Shown here in pieces: positions 13,919-22,130 of a stretch of 64,000 bases of DNA (positions are counted from its first letter, which is position 1; each line of letters opens with the position of its first letter). The stretch is from Duganella sp. sic0402. GTDB taxonomy: Bacteria > Pseudomonadota > Gammaproteobacteria > Burkholderiales > Burkholderiaceae_D. The stretch lies in assembly GCF_019219065.1 (NCBI RefSeq), contig NZ_JAHUWK010000001.1, forward strand, positions 434,001-498,000, in the 5' to 3' direction. A model generated the notes under the pieces. The model worked only from the letters and a program-made list of their open reading frames with translations. It did no database searches and had not been told where the DNA came from. Position numbers and translations under genes: made by a program.

Positions 13919-15016
13919 ATGAAAATACAAAATACCCTCCCTGTGTGGACCATTGCCGCACCTGTTTTAGGCTGGCTGGCGCTGATCGCCAAGTCGCTGC
14001 TGGGCGGCGAGGGCGCGCCTGGCGTGCTGATGTTGACCGTGCTGGCGGTGTGCCTGTTTGCTGGTGTGCTGGCGGCGGTGTTCCATGCCGAACTGGTAGC
14101 GCACAAGATAGGCGAGCCGTTCGGCACGCTGGTGCTGGCGGTGGCGGTGACCTCGATTGAAGTGGCGCTGATTGTCTCGCTGATGGTGGCCGGCGGCGCC
14201 GAGACCACCGGTCTGGCACGTGATACCGTGTACGCCGCCGTTATGCTGATACTGAACGGCATGGTCGGCATCTGCCTGCTGGTCGGTGGGCGCAAGCACG
14301 GCGAACAGAGTTTCACTGCAACCGGTGTCTCGGCCGCACTGGCCACATTAGCGGCAATTTCGGTGTTGACCATGGTGCTGCCGAACTACACCACCACCAC
14401 GCCTGGTCCTTCCTACAATACCAGCCAGCTGATCTTTATCGCGGTGATTTCGCTGGTGCTGTACGGTACGTTCGTGCTGGTGCAGACCGTGCGTCACCGT
14501 GACTACTTCCTGCCGCAGCAACCAGTCGCGCATGAAGACGACCACGCCCCGGCGCCGCCAGCGCGCATGGCCTGGATCAGCGGCGCGCTGCTGCTGGCTT
14601 GCCTGGGCTGCGTGGTGCTGCTGGCCAAGTCGCTGTCGCCATCGCTGGAAGCGGCGGTGGTCAGCTGGGGAGCGCCGAAAGCGCTGGTCGGCATCATCAT
14701 CGCCGCCGTGGTGCTGCTGCCGGAAGGGATCGCCGCATACCAGGCGGCCCGCGCCAATCGCCTGCAAACCAGTCTGAATCTGGCATTGGGCTCGGCCTTG
14801 GCCAGCATCGGCCTGACGATTCCGTGCGTAGCCATCGTCGCACTGCTGAATGGCTGGACGCTGACACTGGGCATCGACATCAAATCGACCGTGCTGCTGG
14901 TGCTGTCGCTGATTGTCGCCTCCTTGTCACTGACCGGTGGCCGCACCACCATCATGCAGGGCACCGTCCTGCTGACGATATGCGCGGTCTATCTGTTCGT
15001 GACTGTGGTCCCCTGA
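13919..15016 (+). CDS. chaA: Calcium/sodium:proton antiporter, ChaA type
   Basis: A 365-residue inner-membrane protein with about eleven hydrophobic segments, the size of ChaA. The two inverted alpha repeats of the CaCA superfamily are recognisable: IGEPFGTLVLAVAVTSIEV near residue 65-80 and IAAVVLLPEGIAAYQAARAN near 265-285, each with the key glutamate. A central linker (HEDDHAPAPPAR) is acidic and His-containing. It exports calcium or sodium in exchange for protons. Location 57 bases after nhaR supports control by that regulator. Confidence 0.92.
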   Translation: MKIQNTLPVWTIAAPVLGWLALIAKSLLGGEGAPGVLMLTVLAVCLFAGVLAAVFHAELVAHKIGEPFGTLVLAVAVTSIEVALIVSLMVAGGAETTGLARDTVYAAVMLILNGMVGICLLVGGRKHGEQSFTATGVSAALATLAAISVLTMVLPNYTTTTPGPSYNTSQLIFIAVISLVLYGTFVLVQTVRHRDYFLPQQPVAHEDDHAPAPPARMAWISGALLLACLGCVVLLAKSLSPSLEAAVVSWGAPKALVGIIIAAVVLLPEGIAAYQAARANRLQTSLNLALGSALASIGLTIPCVAIVALLNGWTLTLGIDIKSTVLLVLSLIVASLSLTGGRTTIMQGTVLLTICAVYLFVTVVP

Positions 15017-15045
15017 GCGGCGGCTGGGCGCTGATGGGACCGATC

Positions 15046-17076
15046 TCAATTGGGCGTGGTCCAGATGAAGCGCACGCCATCGCTGCCGTCGGGGATGGGG
15101 CCGGGGCTGTCGGCGATCAGTGCGCCGGTTTGGGGATGGATGCGCAGGTAGAAGTTGGTTAGCAGTGACATCAGAATCAACTCCCCGGTCGGCGTTTCCA
15201 TCCACTGGAAGCTGTGCGCGACGCCGGGGCGCGTGGCTTGCAGCGTGGCGCCGCCATCCAGGCCGACGCTCAGGTAGTTATCGCCGGAGCGCAGTGCGAC
15301 CCGGCCCAGGCCCATGTCCTGTACGGTGACATTCAGCGGCTGCGCCGGCGCGCGGCCGACTGCGGCTTTCAGCTGGATCTGCTTGTCGTAAGGGATGGCG
15401 CGCATCAGGCCGCGCGGATAAGGCTGGTGGATGTCGATGCTGTCGAAGTCCGCCATGCCGCCTTGCTGCTTGCCGGTGTTGTAGGCGAACAGGCCGTAGC
15501 GCACGCCCTGGAAGGTGGTCAGCTGGAAGATCATGGTGAACTCGTCGCCGATAGGCTGGAAGTTCTGGCCGTCGATGGAATAGCTGAAGCGTGCTTTCTC
15601 GTTCAGGAAGTCGCACTCGGCGCGCAGCCAGACACGCTTGGCGCCGATGGCGATCTGTGTGCTGCGGTTACGCGCCTGGTCGAACAGGACCAGTGACAGC
15701 TTGCTGTCCTTGCGCGCCACACCCAGCGTCGCATAGGGCAGGTTCAATAGCGCCAGGCCGGCCACGTCGTTGTCCAGCAGGCCGCTGGCGTCCAGCACCA
15801 CCGTGGGCGACGAGACTGGACCGATGGCGCGCTGAGTCAAGGTATTGCGCGCATCCCAGAAGCTTTCCGCGTGCAGCGTATGCAGACGCAGGAAACCAGG
15901 CCGCTCGCTCAGCGACCATTTATCCTCCACCGGGACGTGATTCCACTGCCATAGCGGTTTCAGCGCAGGCTCGGAAAAATCGTCGCTGCGTACGAAAGGC
16001 ACGCGGATCTGCTGCGCCTCCTTGGTGCGCGGCTTGACCCAGGTGCGCGGATTGCGTCCCAGGTTGCCCGGCAGTCCAAAATACGGCCAGCCATCCTGCC
16101 AGGTGACCGGCGCAAGGCTCAGCAGGCGGCCCACCGAGTTATAGTCCATCATCGAAAAGCCCCACCATTCACCGGCCTCGGTCAGCACGATGCCGCCCTG
16201 GTGCATGGCGGTCGCATCGCGCGAGGCCGGATTCGGCGGGACCACCTCGAACGGATATTGTTTGTTCTTCAGCCGGTAACCGCGGACCAGGCCAAAGCCC
16301 TCATCTTTGCTGATCGCCGGATTCACTTCATACGGGCCGAAGACGTGGTTGGCGCGTGCCGCCGGCATGCGGAAACCGCCCGCATAATTGGCGCTGAGGA
16401 TGTAGTACTTGCCGCCTATCTTGTAGAAGTGCGCGCCTTCGCCCATGCCGTCAGTCTTGGAAAACAGCACCTGCTCGGTGCTGGGCACGATGTCCAGCAG
16501 GTCGTCGGTGAGCTGGGCGATGTGCATATCCTGGTGTCCCCACACCGCATACGCCTTGCCGTCATCGTCGAACAGCACCGACAGGTCGTGCAGGCTGCGC
16601 TTCATCTCCCAGTGCGTCCACGGGCCGCGCGGATTGATGGCCGAGTAAATCTGCGTGCTGCGCCCATTCACATTGGTGAAGATGTAGAACACGCCGTTGC
16701 GGTAGCGCAGGCTGGGCGCCCAGATGCCCTGGCCATAGATATTCTTGCCATCCTCCAGCCGGTAGGCCGGACCGAAGTCGAGCCGCTCGGCGGCATAGCT
16801 GAGGAATTCCCAGTTGACCAGGTCCCTGGAGCGCAGCACCGGCAGGCCGGGCATGGCGTGCATGGTGGTGCCGGTCAGGTAAAACCATTCGCCGACGCGT
16901 ATCAGGTCGGGGTCGGAGAACTCATCGTAGAACAGGGGATTGGTGAAGGTGCCGTTGTTGTTGTCCGGCGTCCAGGTGCGGTGCGTAAGCGCTGAGCCGG
17001 TGCGCGGCTCTGGCTGTGCGCTGGCGGTATGCGTCAGCGCGGCAAGCATGATGGCGGCAAACACGGCTTTTTTCAT
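15046..17076 (-). CDS. Secreted glycoside hydrolase family 43
   Basis: A 676-residue exported enzyme (signal MKKAVFAAIMLAALTHTASA). The five-bladed propeller carries the expected residues: general base D55 in FSDPDLIRVG, Asp164 in HDLSVLFDDDGKAY, and general acid E213 in GEGAHFYKIGGKYYI. A concanavalin-type beta-xylosidase C domain follows (about residues 365-545). The last 130 residues form a further beta-rich module (VALRSGDNYLSVGLDGGA, FQWMETPTGELILMSL) that looks like a fascin/trefoil-type fold. It probably releases xylose or arabinose from plant hemicellulose. It is divergent from a LacI regulator, 108 bases away. Confidence 0.9.
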   Translation of the reverse strand: MKKAVFAAIMLAALTHTASAQPEPRTGSALTHRTWTPDNNNGTFTNPLFYDEFSDPDLIRVGEWFYLTGTTMHAMPGLPVLRSRDLVNWEFLSYAAERLDFGPAYRLEDGKNIYGQGIWAPSLRYRNGVFYIFTNVNGRSTQIYSAINPRGPWTHWEMKRSLHDLSVLFDDDGKAYAVWGHQDMHIAQLTDDLLDIVPSTEQVLFSKTDGMGEGAHFYKIGGKYYILSANYAGGFRMPAARANHVFGPYEVNPAISKDEGFGLVRGYRLKNKQYPFEVVPPNPASRDATAMHQGGIVLTEAGEWWGFSMMDYNSVGRLLSLAPVTWQDGWPYFGLPGNLGRNPRTWVKPRTKEAQQIRVPFVRSDDFSEPALKPLWQWNHVPVEDKWSLSERPGFLRLHTLHAESFWDARNTLTQRAIGPVSSPTVVLDASGLLDNDVAGLALLNLPYATLGVARKDSKLSLVLFDQARNRSTQIAIGAKRVWLRAECDFLNEKARFSYSIDGQNFQPIGDEFTMIFQLTTFQGVRYGLFAYNTGKQQGGMADFDSIDIHQPYPRGLMRAIPYDKQIQLKAAVGRAPAQPLNVTVQDMGLGRVALRSGDNYLSVGLDGGATLQATRPGVAHSFQWMETPTGELILMSLLTNFYLRIHPQTGALIADSPGPIPDGSDGVRFIWTTPN

Positions 17077-17184
17077 CGTTTCCCCTGTTTGTTATTTGTC
17101 GCGCAATTGTACCTGCGCGCGGCAGTTGTGGTGCAGATGTCAATTAGATAGAATGATTACGCTACCAACATCCTGAAAGAAACG

Positions 17185-18186
17185 ATGCCCGCAACTCCCG
17201 TCACCCTGATCGATGTCGCCAAGGCGGCGGGCGTCTCGCCGATTACCGTGTCGCGGGCACTCAACGAACCGAATCTGGTGAAGCCGGCCACGCTGGCCAA
17301 GGTGCAGGAAGCGGTCAAGCGCACCGGCTATGTCAAGAACATGCTGGCCGGCGGCCTGGCTTCCAGCCGCAGTAAGCTGGTGGCGCTGGTGCTGCCGACG
17401 ATTTCCACCCAGACCTTTGCCGACATGGTGCAGGGCGCCACCGACCGCCTGACGGCGGCCGGCTATCAGCTGCTGCTGGGTATCGTCGGCTATGAAACCT
17501 GGCGCGAAGAGATACTGGTCGAAACCATCCTGAGCCGTCGTCCGGACGGCGTGATCCTGACCGGCGCGCTGCACACCGACAGCACCCGGCAAAGGCTGAT
17601 GCAGATCGGTACCCCGGTGGTGGAAGCCTGGGATCTGACCCAGCATCCGATCGATATGGCGATCGGCTTTTCGCACGAAGAAGTGGGCCATGCCTGCGCC
17701 CAGCATTTGCTGAAACAGGGCTACCGCCGCTTTGGCATGCTGACCGCGAACGATCCGCGCGCCGGGCAGCGCACCCAGGGTTTCCAGGTGGCGCTGGCCA
17801 GGCAGGGCGTCAACGTCATCGCCTCGCATGTGGTGCAGGCGCCGGGCGCCTTGCCATTGGGGCGCAAGGGCGCGGTGCAGCTGCTGGATACGCATCCGGA
17901 ACTGGATGCGATTTTCTGTAGCTCGGACACGCTGGCGCACGGTGTGCTGATCGAAGCGCAAAGCCGCGGCCTGCGCGTGCCTGAAGACCTGGCCATCATG
18001 GGCTTCGGCGACCTGAATTTTTCCGCCTACACCAATCCGCCGCTGTCCACCGTCAAGGTGGATGGCGCCAAGATCGGCGCGCTGTCAGCACAGGCTTTGC
18101 TGGACCGTTTGTCCGGCGCCAGCGCAGCAGCCGCGCAACGCGTGGTCAATACCGGCTTTGAATTGATCCAGCGCGGCAGCACTTAA
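17185..18186 (+). CDS. LacI family regulator, GntR-like subgroup
   Basis: A 333-residue repressor. Residues 7-55 are the LacI helix-turn-helix and hinge (TLIDVAKAAGVSPITVSRAL, LAGGLASSRSKLVALVLP). A periplasmic-binding-protein-like sugar-sensing core follows, with IMGFGDLNFSAYTNPPLS typical of gluconate-type members. It is transcribed away from the GH43 gene and is its most likely regulator, though the subgroup name is only sequence likeness. Its stop overlaps that of the convergent photolyase gene by 4 bases. Confidence 0.88.
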   Translation: MPATPVTLIDVAKAAGVSPITVSRALNEPNLVKPATLAKVQEAVKRTGYVKNMLAGGLASSRSKLVALVLPTISTQTFADMVQGATDRLTAAGYQLLLGIVGYETWREEILVETILSRRPDGVILTGALHTDSTRQRLMQIGTPVVEAWDLTQHPIDMAIGFSHEEVGHACAQHLLKQGYRRFGMLTANDPRAGQRTQGFQVALARQGVNVIASHVVQAPGALPLGRKGAVQLLDTHPELDAIFCSSDTLAHGVLIEAQSRGLRVPEDLAIMGFGDLNFSAYTNPPLSTVKVDGAKIGALSAQALLDRLSGASAAAAQRVVNTGFELIQRGST

Positions 18187-19709
18187 AGTTCTTCCACGCG
18201 ACTGCGCAAGTCTGCGGCGTGTGCACGCACTGCCGCCAGCGCATCCTTATCCATCCGTTGCAGCTGCTGGTAGACCATGCCGAGCCGCTGATTGCTGGCC
18301 AGCTGGTGCCGGTTGCGGTCGAAAAAATCCCAGTACAGGGCATTGAACGGGCAGGCGCGTTCTCCCAGCCGCGCCTTCTTGTCGTAGTGGCAGCCCTTGC
18401 AGTAATCGCTCATCCGGTCGATGTAGGCCGCGCTGGAGACGTAGGGCTTGGTCGCCAGCAAGCCGCCGTCGGCAAACTGGCTCATGCCCAGGGTGTTCGG
18501 CAGCTCGACCCACTCGAAGGCGTCGATATAAATCCCCAGATACCACTGGTGCAGCGCTTGCGGCGACAAGCCCGCCAGCAAGGCGAAATTCCCGATCACC
18601 ATCAGCCGGTTGATGTGGTGGCTGTGCGCGTGCTGCAAGGACTGTCCGATCGCGGTCGCCAGGCAGCGCATGCGTGTATTCCCATCCCAGAACCACCATG
18701 GCAATGGTGTCTGATGGCCGAATGCGTTCAACTGTTCATAGCCGGGCATACGCTGCCAGTAAATCCCGCGCACGTACTCGCGCCAGCCCAGGATCTGGCG
18801 GATATAACCTTCGGCCGATTCGAGCGGCGCCGCACCGCTGCGCCAGGCGGCTTCCACACGTTCGACCACGGTGCGCGGTGACAGCAGCTTGACGTTCATC
18901 GCAAATGACAGCAGCGAGTGGAACAGGCGCCAGGCCTTGATGCTCATCGCATCCTGGTAGCGGCCGAAGTGGGGCAGGGCGGTGGCGATGAACTGCTCCA
19001 GCTGCTGCAACGCTTCCTCATGGTTCAGCGGCCAGCCGAAATTGGCCGCGTTCGGTTCGCCGAAACTCTTGGCGCCGGACGCCTGGATGGTTTGCCAGAG
19101 GACGCTGTGGTCGTGCATGACGCGCAGGTCGGCAGGCTCCCAGGGAATGCCGTGCCAGGCCTCGCGGTTGTCGTGGTCGTAGTTCCACTGGCCGCCGGCC
19201 GGTTTCCCGGCGCCTGACATCAGCACCCCGTGCGTGCTGCGCATGCGGCGATAGAAATGCTCCATCAGCCATTGCTCGCGGCCGGCGAAAAGCTGGGCCG
19301 CCTCGTCGCGCGTGGTGTAAAAGTGTTCGGTGTCGTCCATCCGGGCGGGGATCGGCAGGCCTGCGGCATAGCCGGACAGCTGCTGGTCCAGCCGCCACTC
19401 GTCCGGCGCTTGCCAGGCAAATTCGGTGGCCTGGTAGTGCGCCAGCAGGTAGTCGAGGTTGGCCGGCAGGGACTGTCGGTTGGCCGCATCGTCAATGGTG
19501 AGGTAGTGGACCTGGTGGCCGGCCTCGTGCAGACGCCACGCAAAATCGCGCATGGCGGCGAAGATGGCGATGATTTTTTGTGCATGGTGCAGCACATAAT
19601 CGGTTTCCTGCCGGATTTCCATCATGACGAATACTTCGTCGCTGCTGGTGCGCTTGAACCAGCTGTGCTGATGATTCAGCTGGTCGCCAAGGATCAGTTT
19701 GAGTCTCAT
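18183..19709 (-). CDS. Cryptochrome/photolyase-related protein (Fe-S, (6-4)-type)
   Basis: A 508-residue flavoprotein of the FeS-BCP/PhrB group, which repairs UV (6-4) photoproducts or senses light. The start MRLKLILGDQLNHQHSWF at 19709 is the standard family start; a longer frame has no support. The C-terminal half has HAHSHHINRLMVIGNFALL, GIYIDAFEWVELPNTLGMS and the iron-sulfur cysteines: one in MRCLATAIG, two in DYCKGCHYD and one in RACPFNALYWDFF. All four ligands for a [4Fe-4S] cluster are present. It stands alone, between a LacI gene and an iron-uptake operon. Confidence 0.92.
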   Translation of the reverse strand: MRLKLILGDQLNHQHSWFKRTSSDEVFVMMEIRQETDYVLHHAQKIIAIFAAMRDFAWRLHEAGHQVHYLTIDDAANRQSLPANLDYLLAHYQATEFAWQAPDEWRLDQQLSGYAAGLPIPARMDDTEHFYTTRDEAAQLFAGREQWLMEHFYRRMRSTHGVLMSGAGKPAGGQWNYDHDNREAWHGIPWEPADLRVMHDHSVLWQTIQASGAKSFGEPNAANFGWPLNHEEALQQLEQFIATALPHFGRYQDAMSIKAWRLFHSLLSFAMNVKLLSPRTVVERVEAAWRSGAAPLESAEGYIRQILGWREYVRGIYWQRMPGYEQLNAFGHQTPLPWWFWDGNTRMRCLATAIGQSLQHAHSHHINRLMVIGNFALLAGLSPQALHQWYLGIYIDAFEWVELPNTLGMSQFADGGLLATKPYVSSAAYIDRMSDYCKGCHYDKKARLGERACPFNALYWDFFDRNRHQLASNQRLGMVYQQLQRMDKDALAAVRAHAADLRSRVEEL

Positions 19710-19793
19710 TTCTTTGCAATGTCCGAAGATGGACGATGCTAGCACGAACCGTGTCGGGCTTCGGCAATCTTGACGGATTCGTCATCAGACAAC

Positions 19794-19812
19794 TATAATA
19801 CGAATCATTATC
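19794..19812 (+). promoter_or_regulatory. Fur box before the siderophore operon
   Basis: TATAATACGAATCATTATC matches the 19-bp Fur consensus at 15 positions by my count. It lies 27 bases before the DUF3649 gene and contains a -10-like TATAAT, so bound Fur would block the promoter. Confidence 0.78.
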
Positions 19813-19838
19813 ACTTCGATTCAGCGTTTTACCTCCTT

Positions 19839-20123
19839 ATGAAGCACATCCTGATGAACTATCGGCTCCGCGTCGCATCACGCGCGCTGGCCGCGATCGG
19901 CGGTGGTTACGCTGTTTCCGCGCTGGCAGTCGCCGCGCTGGCCATTGCCCTGCCGGGTCGTGAGGTTGACCGGGTGGTTACCGCCACGCTGACCGGGCTG
20001 GTGGTCTATCCCTGCGCGGTCATGTGGTGCTTCGCCACCAGCACCGCCTGGCGAGCCTGGCTCGGCCTGGCGGTCATCGGCCTGTTGTTGTGGGCCGTAG
20101 TATTCTTCGGAGGCCGCGCATGA
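19839..20123 (+). CDS. DUF3649 membrane protein
   Basis: A 94-residue protein with three hydrophobic segments (AAIGGGYAVSALAVAALAI, TATLTGLVVYPCAVMWCFA, LGLAVIGLLLWAVVFFG). It fits DUF3649, which accompanies PepSY iron-reductase-type proteins in siderophore operons. Two ATGs are possible: 19839 (MKHILMNYRLR) or 19854; neither has a good ribosome site. Its stop overlaps the start of the PepSY gene (ATGA), so it is the first gene of a four-gene Fur-controlled operon. Confidence 0.85.
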   Translation: MKHILMNYRLRVASRALAAIGGGYAVSALAVAALAIALPGREVDRVVTATLTGLVVYPCAVMWCFATSTAWRAWLGLAVIGLLLWAVVFFGGRA

Positions 20124-21727
20124 AAGAAGGTTTCCGCCAATCGATGGCCTGGCTGCACACCTGGTCCGGCCTGCTGGTCGGCTGGGTGCTGTTCATGGTG
20201 TTCGCCTGCGGCACCGCTAGCTACTTCCGTGACGAGATCACGCTGTGGATGAAGCCGGAGCTGCATCACGCCTCGCACGCCGTGGTGGAGCAGGGCGTGG
20301 CCGTGGCCCAGATTCAGAATTTGCTTGAGCAGCGCGCCGCGCGCAGCCCGCGCTGGTTCATCACGCTGCCGTCCGAACGCGAACCAGCGGTCAGCGCCAG
20401 CTGGGCGCCGCCGCCGTCCAAGCAGGAAGGCAAGCCGCGTGGCCGCCGCCGCTTCGAAAACGCCAGCATCGATCCGGTCACCGGCCAGGAATTGAGTGCG
20501 GCCCGCGCCACCCGTGGCGGCGACTTCTTCTACCGCATGCACTTCGACATGCACTACATGCCGGTGCTGTGGGCGCGCTGGATCGTCGGCGCCTGCGCCA
20601 TGTTTATGCTGGTGGCGATCATCTCGGGCATCGTTACGCACAAGCGCATCTTCAAGGATTTCTTCACCTTCCGGCCGAACAAAGGACAGCGCTCCTGGCT
20701 GGACGCGCACAACGCCACCGCCGTGCTGGCGCTGCCGTATCACCTGATGATCACCTACACCGGCCTGGTGACGCTGATGTTCATGTACCTGCCGCAAGGC
20801 CTGAACGCAGTGTACAAAGAGTCCAACGCGTTCTTCGCCGACCTGAACGGCGGTCCGCGCGCCGAGGTCAAAGCGTCCGGCATCCGCGCGCCATTGACGC
20901 CGCTGGCGCCGCTGGTGGCGCAAGCCAGCCAGCAGTGGAACGGCGCCCAGGTTGGCCGCATCACCGTCAGCCAGGCGGGCGACAGCGCCGCCACGGTCAC
21001 CGTGACGCAGCGCCAGGACGGCGCCGGCATCAATACCAGTCTGCCATCGATGACCTTTGACGGCGTCACCGGCAAGCTGCTGAGCGAAGCGAACAAGAAC
21101 AGCGCAGCCGTCGAGACGCGCGGCGTGATGGTCGGCCTGCACATCGGCCGCTTCGCCAGCCCGCTGCTGCGCGGCCTGTTCTTCCTGTCCGGGCTGGCCG
21201 GCTGCGCGATGGTGGCGACCGGCGTGCTGCTGTGGGCGGTCAAGGAACGCCCCAAGCATCTGAAAGCCAGCGCCCATGGTCGCATCGGTTTCGGCCTGCG
21301 CCTGGTGGATGGCTTGAATCTGGGTGGCATTGCCGGCCTGTTGATCGCGATGAGCGTGTTCTTCTGGGCCAACCGCTTCGTGCCGGTAGGCTTGCAAGGG
21401 CGGCCGGACCTGGAGATTCAATGCTTCTTCACTGCCTGGGGTATCGCCGCCGTGCTGGCATTGGCTTTCCCTGCGCGCTGGATGTGGCGCATACAATTGG
21501 CGGTAGCCGGCCTGCTGTTTGCGCTGCTGCCTTTGCTGAATCCATTGACCGGTGGTGCTGGCCTGTTCAGCAGCATGGCGCAGCGCTTGTGGCCAGTGGC
21601 CGGCTTTGATCTGGTGGCGTTGGCGCTGGGCCTGACGCTGCTGTGGGCCAGCAAGCGGCTGGGCAAAGTCAAGGCAGGCGCCAAGGCGCCAGTAAAAGTA
21701 AAAGCTGATAAAGAGGTAGCGGCATGA
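20120..21727 (+). CDS. PepSY-associated TM protein (siderophore-iron reductase type)
   Basis: A 535-residue inner-membrane protein starting MKEGFRQSMAWLHTWSGLL. It has PepSY_TM helices at about residues 15-37, 160-180, 200-225 and 360-380, further C-terminal helices, and a periplasmic PepSY region (VAQASQQWNGAQVGRITVS). His residues in WLHTWSG, HFDMHYMPVLWARWIVG, AHNATAVLALPYHL and VGLHIGRF are those of the heme-binding FoxB/PiuB type, thought to reduce ferric siderophores. ATGA overlaps join it to genes on both sides. Confidence 0.9.
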   Translation: MKEGFRQSMAWLHTWSGLLVGWVLFMVFACGTASYFRDEITLWMKPELHHASHAVVEQGVAVAQIQNLLEQRAARSPRWFITLPSEREPAVSASWAPPPSKQEGKPRGRRRFENASIDPVTGQELSAARATRGGDFFYRMHFDMHYMPVLWARWIVGACAMFMLVAIISGIVTHKRIFKDFFTFRPNKGQRSWLDAHNATAVLALPYHLMITYTGLVTLMFMYLPQGLNAVYKESNAFFADLNGGPRAEVKASGIRAPLTPLAPLVAQASQQWNGAQVGRITVSQAGDSAATVTVTQRQDGAGINTSLPSMTFDGVTGKLLSEANKNSAAVETRGVMVGLHIGRFASPLLRGLFFLSGLAGCAMVATGVLLWAVKERPKHLKASAHGRIGFGLRLVDGLNLGGIAGLLIAMSVFFWANRFVPVGLQGRPDLEIQCFFTAWGIAAVLALAFPARWMWRIQLAVAGLLFALLPLLNPLTGGAGLFSSMAQRLWPVAGFDLVALALGLTLLWASKRLGKVKAGAKAPVKVKADKEVAA

Positions 21728-22101
21728 TGGCAATCACGAATACTGCGGCGATGATTGCCGCACTCTCCAGCGCGACCGGTGGCTTCGCCGCGCTCAGCCT
21801 GGCGATGGACCGCCACTGGGAAGGCTTGCACGGCCGCGGCAACCTGCCGAGCGACAGCACGCGCCGCATGCTGCGCTGGTCGGGCGGCATCGGCTTGCTG
21901 GTGTCGCTGCTGGTATGCCTGTTCGTCTGGGGCGCATCGCAGGGATGGGTCGCCTGGGCCGGCATGCTGACCGCCGCCGCCATCAGCCTGGTGCTGATCC
22001 TCAGTTACGCCGGGCGCGCGATTGTGCGCATCGGCTGGGCTGCGGGCGGCGTCAGCGCCGCCGCCATCGCCCTGGTCGCGCTAGGCCGCGCCTTCATTTA
22101 A
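21724..22101 (+). CDS. DUF3325 membrane protein
   Basis: A 125-residue protein with an N-terminal helix (TAAMIAALSSATGGFAALS) that carries the family block LAMDRHWEGLHGRG, followed by three more hydrophobic helices. DUF3325 proteins sit next to PepSY reductases and TonB siderophore receptors. The start overlaps the PepSY stop (ATGATG). A receptor gene follows 29 bases downstream. Confidence 0.87.
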   Translation: MMAITNTAAMIAALSSATGGFAALSLAMDRHWEGLHGRGNLPSDSTRRMLRWSGGIGLLVSLLVCLFVWGASQGWVAWAGMLTAAAISLVLILSYAGRAIVRIGWAAGGVSAAAIALVALGRAFI

Positions 22102-22130
22102 AACCCGTTTTTCATACAGGAGTAATTACG

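Noticed and set aside
17077-17184. LacI operator between the GH43 and regulator genes
   Set aside because: I searched for a palindrome centred on CG; the best candidate (TGATTACGCTACCA) matches only 3 of 6 arm positions.
20006-21733. A 575-codon open frame on the minus strand opposite the PepSY gene
   Set aside because: It is the antisense of a well-recognised membrane protein, with Gln/His/Arg-rich composition typical of shadow frames in GC-rich DNA. Similar frames at 22554-24170 (-), 27933-29276 (-), 58148-59626 (+) and 62075-63853 (+) were rejected for the same reason.
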